A stretch of 64,000 nt of DNA from a bacterium (GCA_020350205.1 CP070707.1:1573709-1637708); one strand, 5' to 3'. Shown: positions 1-10,386, numbered from the stretch's first letter. Notes: generated by a model not told the origin, from the letters alone. Numbers and translations: made by a program.

Positions 1-17
1 CCCGGCAGGGAGTGCCG

Positions 18-36
18 CCTGCCTGCCGCAGGCAGG
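18..36. repeat. Short near-perfect palindrome
   Basis: A 19-base palindrome with 9-base arms (CCTGCCTGC and GCAGGCAGG) around one central base. It lies downstream of the minus-strand TPR gene that ends at 102. It could form a hairpin but has no adjacent T-run on either strand, so an intrinsic terminator is not supported. Nothing else is recognisable in bases 1-101. Confidence 0.5.
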
Positions 37-101
37 GGGCCCAGGTTTCAGGGAAGATCAGTTTGCCCGTTATCTTTCCGCCCAGCCAATTCACCCTGAG
101 G

Positions 102-1154
102 TTACCGCGCTACCTCTGTTTTTTTGATCTGTTCTTCCGCTTCCTGGCGGATTTCCAGGGCTTTTTTTAATTTATTTTTGGCACGTTCCCGGGTATCAGA
201 ATCCATTGAGATGCGCAGTGCTTCATCCGCATACAACAACGTCTTATCCCAGGATTCGTTTTCCCGGGCAATTTCGGCCAGGCGCACCAGACAATCCACT
301 TCATTAAACCCGTTATTAACAGGAAGTTGCCTTACCTCCAGGAGCAACTCATCATACAATTTTTCACTCAATGGCCATTCCCCGGCATAAAATGCTGCCG
401 AGGCCAGCGTCCATTTCAAAAAACGGCTTGTGGGATATGACTGGTGATTTTCGCGGGCAAGTATCAATGCCTGGCGAATATCCCCGTAATCCATTAAAAT
501 CCATACCAGCTGATCTTTACCGACCACCTCGATAAACAACCCCTTCTGAATCGCCTCTGATACCAGTTCCATTCCCTGCTCCCGCTGATCGGAAATGAAT
601 GGCAGCCATAACAGAAATTTAGCTTTGGCGCTCTTCCAGTATTTATAGCTTCCAATTCCCAGATAGGCATCGTAAAGCGTGCTATCCTTCTGAACAGCCG
701 CTTCCAGTGTTTTTACACCTTTTCGGGCATCCTGGTAGGCGGCATACCAGTTCCCGTCTTTCATTTTCAGAAAACTGCGGTACAGATACGCACTCCCCTT
801 ATAAAAATAAATCCAGGCATTGTCCTCCCCAAGCCGGTCCAGGGAGTCGGCAATCTGGATGGTTTTGTTCATTAAAGTATAAAATGCTTGCTTATTCTGA
901 AAATTTTCAGCATCCAGCATCTCCGCCTGCATGGTTGCCCCTTTGTAAAAGTAACCGGCAGGATAATGCGGAAGCGAATCGATGATATCCTGATATAATT
1001 GATCCGCCTGCTCAAACTGATTGTTAAGGGTCAGTTCAATCCCCCTTAAAATGGTTGATTTCAGCGGTTCGGCAACCGGATCCGGCAACAGCGCCCAAAT
1101 TCTCATTGGATAGATGAAGAGAATAAAATTAAAGAAAAGAAATGCAATTTTCAA
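102..1154 (-). CDS. Secreted tetratricopeptide-repeat protein
   Basis: A 350-residue protein with a hydrophobic N-terminal signal sequence (about residues 1-21), followed by helical TPR-like repeats: 'A..LYQDIID.LP..PAGYFYKG' near residue 50, and further units through about residue 330. A Lys/Glu-rich helical tail follows. The start is a TTG preceded by GGGAG. It begins 10 bases after the inactive M16 subunit and is probably the last gene of a three-gene operon with the two peptidases. TPR proteins are protein-binding scaffolds. The partner cannot be read from sequence, although the operon suggests a periplasmic role alongside the M16 pair. No enzymatic motif is seen. Confidence 0.8.
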   Translation of the reverse strand: MKIAFLFFNFILFIYPMRIWALLPDPVAEPLKSTILRGIELTLNNQFEQADQLYQDIIDSLPHYPAGYFYKGATMQAEMLDAENFQNKQAFYTLMNKTIQIADSLDRLGEDNAWIYFYKGSAYLYRSFLKMKDGNWYAAYQDARKGVKTLEAAVQKDSTLYDAYLGIGSYKYWKSAKAKFLLWLPFISDQREQGMELVSEAIQKGLFIEVVGKDQLVWILMDYGDIRQALILARENHQSYPTSRFLKWTLASAAFYAGEWPLSEKLYDELLLEVRQLPVNNGFNEVDCLVRLAEIARENESWDKTLLYADEALRISMDSDTRERAKNKLKKALEIRQEAEEQIKKTEVAR

Positions 1155-1164
1155 ACCGCTCTCC

Positions 1165-2541
1165 CTAATTCACCTTCTGATCATTCAAATCGTAGATCTC
1201 AACCTCACCCAGAGCTTGTAGGGATTTTTCCAACTTTTCTGCATCACCCACGATCACGATGACATATCCCTGCTCCGGTAGATACTTTTGAGCGGTTTTC
1301 TGAATATCTTTGGCCGTTACGGCTTCAATTTTCTGCTGGTATCGATTCCAGTAATCATCGCCCAGTTCATAGAGGCGTTGACGGAGAGCCAATGAAGCTA
1401 TTGCCGCCGCTGTTTCATTCTGTAAAGGAAATATCCCCCGCAAAAAGCGTTTGGCATTTTTTAGTTCATCCGCCGGGACTACTTCTTGCTTAATCCTGTC
1501 AAATTCCTCATGAAATGCCTCAATGGCGGGTAAAGTCACTTCCGTTCTGACCTCGGCATTTGCAATGAAGGCACCGCTCTCTTTTCTGGCAAGCAATGAA
1601 CTGTAAGCTCCATAGGTATACCCTTTCTCTTCCCGCAAATTCATAAACAGGCGTCCGCTGCCGCCACCACCTAAAATTTTATTCAGGAGGGACATTTTTA
1701 CAAAATCGGGGTGATTCCGGGGGAACAGAATATTTCCGATCAAGATATGGGATTGCTCAGAGCCCGGCCGATGGACCAGTTGAATACGCTGTTTTGACAA
1801 TGGAACAGGATTTGGGAATTCCCTTACAGCGACATTATCGGGTGACCACTTCCCGAAAAATTTCCCTGCAAGGCCTTCCGCTTCACCGGCAGTGATATCT
1901 CCGGCCATCACCAGAAAAGAATTCTGGGGCCCGAAAAATTGCTCATGGAAATGAACCAGATCTGCATGCTGAATCTCCTGCAGGGACTGTTGTGTCTTAT
2001 AGGTACCGTAAGGGTGAGGAATAAAAATGGCTTTTTCAATGCGTCGCTGGGACAGAAAATCGGGAGAACTTTTTTCATTTTCCAGATCTGCCACCTGCTT
2101 ATAGCGCTCTTTTTCCATTTCCGGTTCCGGGAAAGAGGGATGTTGAATCACATCGCTCATTAATTCCAGACCGGTTTTTACATAATCCTTCAGAAATTCG
2201 GCATGAATCACAAAGAAATCTTCATTGACCAGGGTATCCAGTTCACCCCCGACCTGTTCTATGGTTTGAACAATTTCAGAATAACTCTTTGACCTTGTTC
2301 CTTTCTTAATCGTATTTGCCACCAGCTGAGAGAGACCGGCCCGTTTATCAGGATCACTTTTTTGCCCGACATTCATCCCGAAGCGCAGGTAAACCTTGGG
2401 CAGTTCAGGCCTTTCGATAATCAGCAGATTCAGGCCACTTGAAAGCCGGCTTTCCATCAACTCCGGGAATTTAAATTCCAGTAAACTCGCATCAATCGGC
2501 GGCTTCATTTTGCGGGACTTTTTTTTCAATACATTATTCAT
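1165..2541 (-). CDS. M16 family peptidase-like protein, inactive subunit
   Basis: Insulinase-like (M16B) protein of about 458 residues. It keeps the two-lobed M16 fold and the C-terminal Arg/Tyr substrate-binding signature 'GRLFMNLREEKGYTYGAYSS'. The position of the zinc motif HxxEH, just after 'DKRAGLS', reads QLVAN, so it cannot bind the catalytic zinc. The reading frame is open up to 2646, but that would overlap the upstream gene by 83 bases. The ATG at 2541 ('MNNVLKK') leaves a normal 22-base gap and is preferred; neither start has a clear ribosome-binding site. In bacterial M16B pairs one chain carries the zinc site and the other the R/Y pair, and both are needed. The next gene upstream supplies the zinc site. 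Confidence 0.88.
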   Translation of the reverse strand: MNNVLKKKSRKMKPPIDASLLEFKFPELMESRLSSGLNLLIIERPELPKVYLRFGMNVGQKSDPDKRAGLSQLVANTIKKGTRSKSYSEIVQTIEQVGGELDTLVNEDFFVIHAEFLKDYVKTGLELMSDVIQHPSFPEPEMEKERYKQVADLENEKSSPDFLSQRRIEKAIFIPHPYGTYKTQQSLQEIQHADLVHFHEQFFGPQNSFLVMAGDITAGEAEGLAGKFFGKWSPDNVAVREFPNPVPLSKQRIQLVHRPGSEQSHILIGNILFPRNHPDFVKMSLLNKILGGGGSGRLFMNLREEKGYTYGAYSSLLARKESGAFIANAEVRTEVTLPAIEAFHEEFDRIKQEVVPADELKNAKRFLRGIFPLQNETAAAIASLALRQRLYELGDDYWNRYQQKIEAVTAKDIQKTAQKYLPEQGYVIVIVGDAEKLEKSLQALGEVEIYDLNDQKVN

Positions 2542-2563
2542 AAAAGCAGTTTCATTTATCAGC

Positions 2564-3868
2564 TTATGATTCTTTTCTGGGGTATATTTCAATGATGGAA
2601 CGATTCGTTGCACTAAAATATTTTCGAGCAACCCTCTGAAGATCATCCACCGTCACTTTTTCGAAGCGGGACATTTCCCGGTAGAGTTGTTCCGGATTGC
2701 CGGACAGGGTGGTATAAAAACACAGCAGATCGGCCAGCGATCTTACACTCTCCTGCTGGGAAATAAAATCATGCCTGATTTTATTCTGTGCCTTGACTAA
2801 TTCCTGCTTCGAAATGGCATCTTGTCCGATTTTTTCAAATTCCTGCAGAATGGTGTTCTCCAGATCGGAAAAATGTTTTTGAGGATGGAGCTGAGCAAAG
2901 ATAAAAAACAGACCCGGGCCGAATTTCCCATCCTGCCCCCCGAAAACATGCAGCGCAACCTGGTCCTCCTCTACCAGGCGACTGTAAAAGCGGGAACTTT
3001 CCCCGTCAAAAAGAATCTTTTCCAGAATTTCCAGCGCGTAATAATCAGGGTGTGTTCGCTCGGGAATTTTGAAAGCCACTGAAATGGCCGGGAAAGGTGC
3101 AAACTGATCTTCATAATTGAATCGAATTTCCTGCTTACCAGGAGGTTCGGTTAAATTCACCGGGGGTATGGATTGGCCGGCAGGAATCGGGCTGAAATAC
3201 TTCTGAATTAATTCTGCTGCATGGCACATCTGAAAATCTCCCACCAGGGTCAAAACAGCATTATTAGGCCGGTAATAAAGATCATGAAAATCCCTTACAT
3301 CTTGCAAAGTGGCCCGGTCAAGATCTTCCATGGAACCGATAACCGAATGCTTATAAGCAAAATTACTGTAGGCAATTTCATCCTTCAGTTCATACAAAAC
3401 CCGCATGTAGGGTTGATTATCGATCCGCAGGCGTCGTTCTTCCTTTACGGTGGCTCTCTGGTTATCAAAATTTTCCCGGGTAACATGTAAAGACTGCATC
3501 CGGTCCGCTTCCAGCCATAGTGCCAGCTCCAGTTGATTGGCAGGAACAATTTCCCAGTAGTTGGTACGATCCTGGGTGGTGGAGCCGTTTACCATTCCCC
3601 CCACATCATTGATCAGTTTCATATGTTCGGCTTTACCCACATTCTGGGAACCCTCAAACATCATATGTTCAAACAGATGGGCAAAGCCACTTTTGCCCGG
3701 TTGTTCATCCTTGGAACCCACCTTGTACCAGAGATCCACTGCCACGATCGGGGTGCGTTGGTTTTTCAGCATTACCACCTGCAGGCCATTATTCAGCTGT
3801 ATCCCAACAATCTGCTGTTCTTCCGGTTCCTGATCCAGTGTATTTAAAAATTGAAAATTCCGTTTCAC
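2564..3868 (-). CDS. M16 family zinc peptidase, active subunit
   Basis: Insulinase/pitrilysin-type metallopeptidase with the inverted zinc motif HLFEH ('SGFAHLFEHMMFEGSQN', near residue 65) and the third ligand in 'VKEERR' about 75 residues later. It lacks a convincing C-terminal R/Y signature of its own, complementing the inactive partner encoded 22 bases downstream; together they probably form a heterodimer. The frame also allows a TTG at 3880, but the GTG at 3868 has GAGG six or seven bases upstream and is preferred. No signal peptide is evident from either start. The family degrades short peptides; an exact substrate cannot be inferred. Confidence 0.9.
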   Translation of the reverse strand: MKRNFQFLNTLDQEPEEQQIVGIQLNNGLQVVMLKNQRTPIVAVDLWYKVGSKDEQPGKSGFAHLFEHMMFEGSQNVGKAEHMKLINDVGGMVNGSTTQDRTNYWEIVPANQLELALWLEADRMQSLHVTRENFDNQRATVKEERRLRIDNQPYMRVLYELKDEIAYSNFAYKHSVIGSMEDLDRATLQDVRDFHDLYYRPNNAVLTLVGDFQMCHAAELIQKYFSPIPAGQSIPPVNLTEPPGKQEIRFNYEDQFAPFPAISVAFKIPERTHPDYYALEILEKILFDGESSRFYSRLVEEDQVALHVFGGQDGKFGPGLFFIFAQLHPQKHFSDLENTILQEFEKIGQDAISKQELVKAQNKIRHDFISQQESVRSLADLLCFYTTLSGNPEQLYREMSRFEKVTVDDLQRVARKYFSATNRSIIEIYPRKES

Positions 3869-4249
3869 CGACCGCCTCAATAAAAATTAAAGGTTGAATC
3901 AAAAGCTAACAAAAATAACTGCGGCCGGGTGAGTAGCCAAGTTAAATTTTAATTGATAAATTTTTGAGGGGGAGTGCTGTCTATATTGAATGCTGGTAAT
4001 TGAGTGTGAAACTGCTCTGGATACAGGCCTCTGTTCCTCCGTCTTAAACACGGATTCGATTCAAGAAAATAAAGACCCGTTCAATCACTTTGCCGGACTT
4101 TGGCACGACTCTTTTTCAAATAAGGGAGATTTTTACGTGAGGGTTCAATAACAATTTTATCGCTGATAATCTATTTTGTTAAATCTGATATTACTTCGTT
4201 TTGTATAAAATATTGAAATCGCGTCGCCTAATTCCCTTAAATTTCTACC
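3869..4249. other. Intergenic region, nothing recognised
   Basis: About 380 AT-rich bases between the PorU-like gene (ends 4250, minus) and the M16 operon (starts about 3868, minus). No open frame, tRNA, strong hairpin or repeat was found. It presumably contains the promoter of the M16 operon near its left end, but no confident -35/-10 pair is visible. Confidence 0.5.
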
Positions 4250-7200
4250 TTAACGCACCACCGCTAGCTTTTCGATCTGTTCGTTTTTTTTAATCCCGTC
4301 ATCTATATCCACTTTATAGAGATATACCCCATTTGCAATGAGATCACCATCCCAATCACGGCCGTCCCACCCTTCTCGGGGCAGTTTATTAAATCCCTGC
4401 TCGGCGAAATCCCGGATCTCATAAATTTTCCGGCCGGTAACGGTGTAGATGCTGATGGTAACATCGGCCGCACCGGTTGGTGATACCAGCTGAAAGGTAA
4501 AATAGGTCTGGTCATTGAATGGATTGGGAAAATTAACAACCTCTGTAAGCATGAGATCGTTAGCGGCACTGGTTCGAAAAGCAACCAGTTTCTCGGTATA
4601 ATTATTGAGATTATCCCAGCAGGAAACCTTGACCTGGTGGGTACCGGTTCCCAGAGCAGGCAGGGTATATTCCAGTTTTCCCTTGCGGTAACTGTCCTTT
4701 TCGTAGACAAAAAACTCGGTAACATCCTTCTTCATATTTTCATCAATGATGAGTTCAATTTTATGACCTACTTCTCCAGTCAGGTTGATGCCATTTTCAT
4801 CGGACAGTTCGACCAGTAAGGTTGGCTGGTTGCTCACAAAATCCCCATCGAAAAAATTCGGGCTGTCTTTGAATGAAACCGAAATCTCCGGTCCCTCCTG
4901 ATCAGTTACCTGAGACTCGGTGCCATATAGCATCAGAGAGTCATTGTAGCCGATGGCATCACCCAGTTCCTCACTCCAGGCATAGATGCTGAGACGTCCG
5001 GAGGGGGTGGGATCGTACTTAATTGATTTGGGAACGATGAAATTTCCCACCAGTTCTCCATTGCGAACCGATACCAATCCCTTGAAAATAGTACCCCCAT
5101 TATAGACGTAATCATAACGTTCACTGCCATCAACCACGAATTCTTTATCCGTCGCATCAAAAACCTGCAGCAGGGCACTTCCTTCGAAATTGGAAAACAG
5201 AGTTTCATCGGTATTCAGAACCTGCGCAGTGACAGTCACCGTGGTCAGGGCTTTCAGCGTGTCGGGTTCGATAGAAAGAATATTAATCCGGTATTGCGGA
5301 TCGGCCAGTTTCAGCGTCGGATCACCATAGAGATGGAATTTTTGGAAATTGGTGCTGAAACTGGTGGCAAGATGAAACGCATCCCCGATTAATTTGCTGG
5401 GAAGGAATTCCGAACGTGTGTTGAACAGATGATCATAGAAGTTAGTTGTAAAAGCGGTATTTCCGGAAACATAGACCGGTCGGCTGGCAGAAATTACCCC
5501 GATTCCTCCCATTTGTGATAACCAGATCAACTCCTCACTCATGGAAGGTCTGGACGGATTATCAAATTTGCCCCAGGTACAGGTTGCCGCAACCCAGATC
5601 GGTAACCGGTAATCATTTTGAAATTTTGGTAAATCACGAGAGCGGTTCAGGACTGATTCATGCGCCCAGGTGTCCGGATCCCCGTGCCCGAAGAAATTGA
5701 TCATGAGAGTCCCGCGGTTAATCTGATTAATCAGATCTTCGGTGGCTTTAGGTTTCCAGCGTCCCAATCCTCCGGGAATTTTATCATAATCATGTAAATA
5801 AACCTTGCTCACATTAAACTTTTTGGGGACTTTGGAATTTATAATCGCCTCGGTGGGACGGAGATGATAGGAAAGTTCATGATTGGATCCGGGTCCTCCA
5901 ACCTCGTCATCGGATACAAACGTCAACCAGGTTTGCCAGCCGTTCTTATCCTGATCGAACAGATAGGAATTGCGATATTTTTCCGCCTTATCCCGGTAAA
6001 TTTCAATCTGCTCCAGATTTCCAACCGGTAAGCGCCCGATAGGTAGTGTAGGATCTATGCTTCCCAGATTACCGGACATACCAAAGGCAACATAAAAGTT
6101 ATCAGTCTCCCGACTGTCAATTTCACCGTTATTGGTAATTTCAAAGGGAGGCATCCAGTTGGGTACATCCGGCAAGCGGAGGCCGCGGTAATCGAAGTGT
6201 CCATCTCCAAACAGGAGAACGTATTTCAGAGTATCACTCCAATTCTCATAAGCATATTTAATAAAATCCCGGATCGCGGTAACATCACGAACCGATGAAG
6301 AGAACTCCACAAAGATCTGTTCCAGATCAATCCTTTCTGTCTGCAGCGGATCAGGAAACTGGCTCTCCCGCCAGTCCTCCAGAAATTGGGCATCATCATA
6401 AAATTCAGTCGGGGTGATGATGATAAATTCAGCCCGCCGGGAGGGATCTCTCAAATTGGGCCAGTTCGGCAGAGCCTCTAAGCCTCCCACATTTCGCACT
6501 GCACTGGGGGCATATACATAATATTCTTTCGGTTCAGTCAGGCTGGACAAACCCTGAAACACCACATTCTGCCCACCCTGAAGCGGTTCTATATTCCGCA
6601 CATTTTCCAGGTCGGTCACATCCCATACCCGGTTCTGTCCGGCCGGCAAACCGGTGACGTTATATTCAACCGGGGAATTGGCCGACACGATATCCCGGAA
6701 GTGCAGGGAATTATTCTCGGCAATAAATGGTCGCTTCACACTGATTTCAAAATTATCCAGGAAGACCTCACAGCCATCCAGATTACCAATATGCTGAATT
6801 TCCAGCTGATTTAAACCGCCCTGCAACGGATAGAGCGACGTACCCTGGTAGGTCCGGATTAAGGTGGCATTGTTGGTAAACAGAATATTATCCAAAATAA
6901 TCTGACTATTGAGCAGAACCTTTAGATTATACCTGAAAGTCTCCACGGTCCCGTAGAGACTGCCGGATCCACCGTGAAATCGAAATTCCACCCGCACCGA
7001 ATCATTGGACAGATTTTGAGGAATATTAAAAGGGGTGGATTTACTGTCGCTGGTTCCAGTCATTTTTAACCAGTACCAATCCAATCCCGAAGAAAGAATG
7101 TTGTTTTCATCAACCTCAATATGCTGATAATCCCAGAATCGGTTTGGCCGGTGAGGATTGGTGTTCTGCGGGGAGGTCAGAGACAGTATCCTCTTTCCGA

Positions 7201-8278
7201 CCTGGCTGTTAAAGGTCATGAGATAATAATTGGTCTCATCATAGGGATGAAGGGTGCGTGAACCATCCGGATTACCCTGATACTGCCAGGAAATCGTGCC
7301 ATTGATATTTACCGGCTGATGCCCTCCCAGGCCTTTGCCGTAAAACCTGAGCCAGTCATCATCATCCATCAGCCCATTATTATTGTTGTCCTGCACCTGT
7401 ATGGCAATTTCATTCAGATCCTGCGGTCGGCTTTCAAGAACACTGTAAGGGAGAGCGAATCCTCCGTGATTAAAAATTTGAATCGTATTGAGTTGAACAT
7501 TATCAATTTCAACACCTGCAGAACGCAATAAAGCACCACTGATCTGATAAATACCTTCTTCCTGAATAGGAATACGAAACCATTCACCAAAGCTTAAATC
7601 GTAATTTGCAAAGACTTTTTTCAACTGTAGAGCTGGCTGGGAGCCGAAAAGAGCCGCCTGTTCATAATTGATAACCTTATGCCGGATAATTTGCTGCTCA
7701 GACTGACTGACAGTAACCGGAATTTGCCGTGCCTGACCATCTTTAAATTCAAACAGAATCTGCATTCGTCTGAAGATCTGAACCTCCTGACTGCCGGGGA
7801 AATATCGAATAGGATAAATCCGCAAAGGAACTACATTGATACCGCGATAATCGTATTCCGCCCCAATATTTACTTCAGTTTCCGGAAACGGGAAGGCAGC
7901 ATTGTAGATTTCCTGATTCATCAGTTGCTCAGGATTGCGATCCGGAAAATCCAACATTCCCAGCGGTACAACGGTGATCCCGCGACGGGAATCACTCTCT
8001 ACGTTGATTACCTGATAACTCACCCGGGCACCGAGCGGTATGGCTAATCGAGTTTGGAGATGGGGAATGGCTGGAGTACCAAACTGATCATCCAATATTC
8101 CATCTTTGAATTGAAATAAACTGAATTCTGCTCCATTCTTCTCGAGGGAATTTTCCTGAAAGTCTTCCAGCACAATTTCAACCAGAACGGATTGAGAAGA
8201 CTGTTTGAGGATTTTATATTCAGATAACACAAGTGTCGGTATACATATGATAAATATCATCAAATATTTTAAGCTCAT
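4250..8278 (-). CDS. porU: Gingipain-family (C25) PorU-like cysteine protease
   Basis: A 1342-residue exported protein with an N-terminal signal sequence. The central region, about residues 600-970, is a C25 caspase-like domain with 'YVLLFGDGHFDYRG', the catalytic His in 'MINFFGHGDPDTWAHE' (about residue 864) and the catalytic Cys in 'VAATCTWGKFDN' (about residue 899). The C-terminus, about 1260-1342, is a FlgD/T9SS-like Ig domain ('NFPNPFNDQTYF' through 'ANGVYLYKV'). This architecture matches PorU, the surface sortase of type IX secretion that cleaves C-terminal signals from cargo. The window also encodes a PorV-like protein and T9SS-type cargo, which supports that role. The symbol rests on architecture; a secreted gingipain-like protease is the alternative. 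Confidence 0.8.
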   Translation of the reverse strand: MSLKYLMIFIICIPTLVLSEYKILKQSSQSVLVEIVLEDFQENSLEKNGAEFSLFQFKDGILDDQFGTPAIPHLQTRLAIPLGARVSYQVINVESDSRRGITVVPLGMLDFPDRNPEQLMNQEIYNAAFPFPETEVNIGAEYDYRGINVVPLRIYPIRYFPGSQEVQIFRRMQILFEFKDGQARQIPVTVSQSEQQIIRHKVINYEQAALFGSQPALQLKKVFANYDLSFGEWFRIPIQEEGIYQISGALLRSAGVEIDNVQLNTIQIFNHGGFALPYSVLESRPQDLNEIAIQVQDNNNNGLMDDDDWLRFYGKGLGGHQPVNINGTISWQYQGNPDGSRTLHPYDETNYYLMTFNSQVGKRILSLTSPQNTNPHRPNRFWDYQHIEVDENNILSSGLDWYWLKMTGTSDSKSTPFNIPQNLSNDSVRVEFRFHGGSGSLYGTVETFRYNLKVLLNSQIILDNILFTNNATLIRTYQGTSLYPLQGGLNQLEIQHIGNLDGCEVFLDNFEISVKRPFIAENNSLHFRDIVSANSPVEYNVTGLPAGQNRVWDVTDLENVRNIEPLQGGQNVVFQGLSSLTEPKEYYVYAPSAVRNVGGLEALPNWPNLRDPSRRAEFIIITPTEFYDDAQFLEDWRESQFPDPLQTERIDLEQIFVEFSSSVRDVTAIRDFIKYAYENWSDTLKYVLLFGDGHFDYRGLRLPDVPNWMPPFEITNNGEIDSRETDNFYVAFGMSGNLGSIDPTLPIGRLPVGNLEQIEIYRDKAEKYRNSYLFDQDKNGWQTWLTFVSDDEVGGPGSNHELSYHLRPTEAIINSKVPKKFNVSKVYLHDYDKIPGGLGRWKPKATEDLINQINRGTLMINFFGHGDPDTWAHESVLNRSRDLPKFQNDYRLPIWVAATCTWGKFDNPSRPSMSEELIWLSQMGGIGVISASRPVYVSGNTAFTTNFYDHLFNTRSEFLPSKLIGDAFHLATSFSTNFQKFHLYGDPTLKLADPQYRINILSIEPDTLKALTTVTVTAQVLNTDETLFSNFEGSALLQVFDATDKEFVVDGSERYDYVYNGGTIFKGLVSVRNGELVGNFIVPKSIKYDPTPSGRLSIYAWSEELGDAIGYNDSLMLYGTESQVTDQEGPEISVSFKDSPNFFDGDFVSNQPTLLVELSDENGINLTGEVGHKIELIIDENMKKDVTEFFVYEKDSYRKGKLEYTLPALGTGTHQVKVSCWDNLNNYTEKLVAFRTSAANDLMLTEVVNFPNPFNDQTYFTFQLVSPTGAADVTISIYTVTGRKIYEIRDFAEQGFNKLPREGWDGRDWDGDLIANGVYLYKVDIDDGIKKNEQIEKLAVVR

Positions 8279-8463
8279 GAAAAGACTCTCCGAAATTCAT
8301 ATTCTTTGAAATACTTTTTGAACACTTTTTGTTCCTTGCATTCTGTTTTTTATTGACTCATTGAATTTACCGGTAAGGCTACAGGGGTGCAAATGTAAAA
8401 TTAAGTACTATTCACCTAATTTTCTAAAAACCCGAATGTTGTTTCTTCTGTGAAATCTCAATT

Positions 8464-10260
8464 TTAGAAGGTATATCTCAGATTAATTCTCCCCAGTGAA
8501 AAATATTGCCTGTCGATGTTAAGATCAGTATAGGTTCGGGGGGAGAAAGAAGCAAATAAATGTAATCGTTTGTTCATATTATAAAGGAGGGTCATGCGGG
8601 GACTGAAGGCGAGATAATTCCGGATCAATGTTTTTTCATTCTGAGCGGAATAAGCCCACTCCTTTCGAATATACCAATTCAGCGCAGTTGTTAACTCGAA
8701 GCCGGAAAATCTGAAATACACAAGGCCTACATCAATGAGGTGACTCAGCAATTCCCGCGAAATTTGCTGCGCAAATATATCTTTAAAAAAAGTACCGTTA
8801 TCTTCCTTTTCCAATTGATAAATCAACTGAAATTTCAGCCCGCGAGACAGCCGGGTTCTGAGGGTATCGCTGAATACCATTTTTCTGAGCAGATAGCTTC
8901 GGATTTCCGGGAGAAAATCCTCAAAGTCGAATACGGTGTAATTTGCCAGAATTCCAATGGTATATTTATTTTCGAAACGATCACCCAAACGGTGAATAAA
9001 TGAGGGAGCCAGTTGGTAAATCCGGTTCCAGTTGTTATTGGCACTTTGCGCAGGATGGATATAGATTTGATGATAGAGATAAATATAGGCATTCAGCTGG
9101 AATGAAAAATAATCACTGAAATAATGCCGGTATACGGCATCTACAATAAACCGGATATCATCCTCATCAATTGTCTGGGTGGTGTCCGGAGAAGAATATT
9201 CATATTTGGTATAGGAGAGGGAGAGCTGGGTCTCGTTGGATCTGTTGATTCGCCAGTTTAACAGGTAATTGAATGCCGATTGTAGCCCATCGATGTCGGT
9301 GCGTGATTCATCAGAACCTACCGGACGGCGGGAAGCCAGAGTGGTATTCTGGCTGGTTGAAAATGCAAAAACCGTAAGCAGGGAATTGCTGTAAAAGCGA
9401 ATACCGATGCGGTTTGATAAATGTAATTCTTCACGATGATTCTGAATCAGATAATTGCTCTGCGTGACATCCCGATTCTGGATACGAGTTTCCACCTGGA
9501 ATAATGATCGGGAACTAATCCGGTAACTGAGTTCATTAAACAGATATCGTGAATTTGCTCCCATATCTTCCAGCTGTTTTTCCTGGCGAGTGGCGGAGGG
9601 CGGCAAAGGATAACTGTTCGCAATAAGTTCATACCCCACCTGGATCGAATCGCTGGCCTGCTCTGAAAATTGTTTGCGGAAGGCCAGAAATTGACGGTAC
9701 TCCTGATTACTGCGATCGGGAAACAAGTACAGTGAGCCAAATCCACCGGTGGAAGTGGAATATCCGCCCAGATCGTAGCTCCGCAGGTCAAATTTTAGAC
9801 GTGAATGTAAACCCTGATCAGGATAACTGTAAATGTTTTCAGTGGCCCAGCCCAGGGCCGGAGCAACAGACAACCAATTTTTTGGTTGATAGGTAAATTC
9901 CTGAAAAAAGGTGTGCTTGCTGAATTTTACAAAATTATTGTCGTCGGAAAAAATCTGTGATTTTAGATGGCTGATGGTTTTAAAAGCTGGAGAAAAAGGA
10001 TATGACCAGAAAGTCTCCAGATTATTCTCATCCCGCCATTTATTGTTTCGGCTGGTTTCAAGAAAAAGATTACTGGTGAACTGGTTATCGAAATAAAAAT
10101 GTGAATTTGCATGAGCGGGGGATTCCCAGTGCAGCTTTCCCAGCCAGTTCCAGCTTAAATTATCTTTAAACATATTGAGATAATATTGGCCCGGTTGTGA
10201 AAAAACGAGCGCAGGCAGAAAAGAAAACAACAGTGAGGTGATGATAAATTTTGCTCTCAT
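8464..10260 (-). CDS. Predicted outer-membrane beta-barrel protein, unknown function
   Basis: About 598 residues from the ATG at 10260, which opens a typical signal peptide ('MRAKFIITSLLFSFLPALVFS'). The frame is open to 10335 and also has an ATG at 10284, but neither upstream start has a properly spaced ribosome-binding site. The mature protein is rich in alternating aromatic and polar strands ('YQLEKED', 'LSYTKYEYSS') and ends in an aromatic-terminated strand ('GRINLRYTF'), as barrel proteins do. No named family was recognised. It lies 185 bases upstream of the PorU-like gene in the same direction and may be co-transcribed with it, so a link to surface export is possible but unproven. Confidence 0.7.
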   Translation of the reverse strand: MRAKFIITSLLFSFLPALVFSQPGQYYLNMFKDNLSWNWLGKLHWESPAHANSHFYFDNQFTSNLFLETSRNNKWRDENNLETFWSYPFSPAFKTISHLKSQIFSDDNNFVKFSKHTFFQEFTYQPKNWLSVAPALGWATENIYSYPDQGLHSRLKFDLRSYDLGGYSTSTGGFGSLYLFPDRSNQEYRQFLAFRKQFSEQASDSIQVGYELIANSYPLPPSATRQEKQLEDMGANSRYLFNELSYRISSRSLFQVETRIQNRDVTQSNYLIQNHREELHLSNRIGIRFYSNSLLTVFAFSTSQNTTLASRRPVGSDESRTDIDGLQSAFNYLLNWRINRSNETQLSLSYTKYEYSSPDTTQTIDEDDIRFIVDAVYRHYFSDYFSFQLNAYIYLYHQIYIHPAQSANNNWNRIYQLAPSFIHRLGDRFENKYTIGILANYTVFDFEDFLPEIRSYLLRKMVFSDTLRTRLSRGLKFQLIYQLEKEDNGTFFKDIFAQQISRELLSHLIDVGLVYFRFSGFELTTALNWYIRKEWAYSAQNEKTLIRNYLAFSPRMTLLYNMNKRLHLFASFSPRTYTDLNIDRQYFSLGRINLRYTF

Positions 10261-10386
10261 GTCAGCGAAATATGTCGTTTTCATTCCTCTTTTCGCATGG
10301 TCAGAGTGCTGAGACCAGTAATAATGTAAATTCACACCATAAATTTTCTGATGAAATCGATCGGAAAATAAAGCAGCTAATATGCG

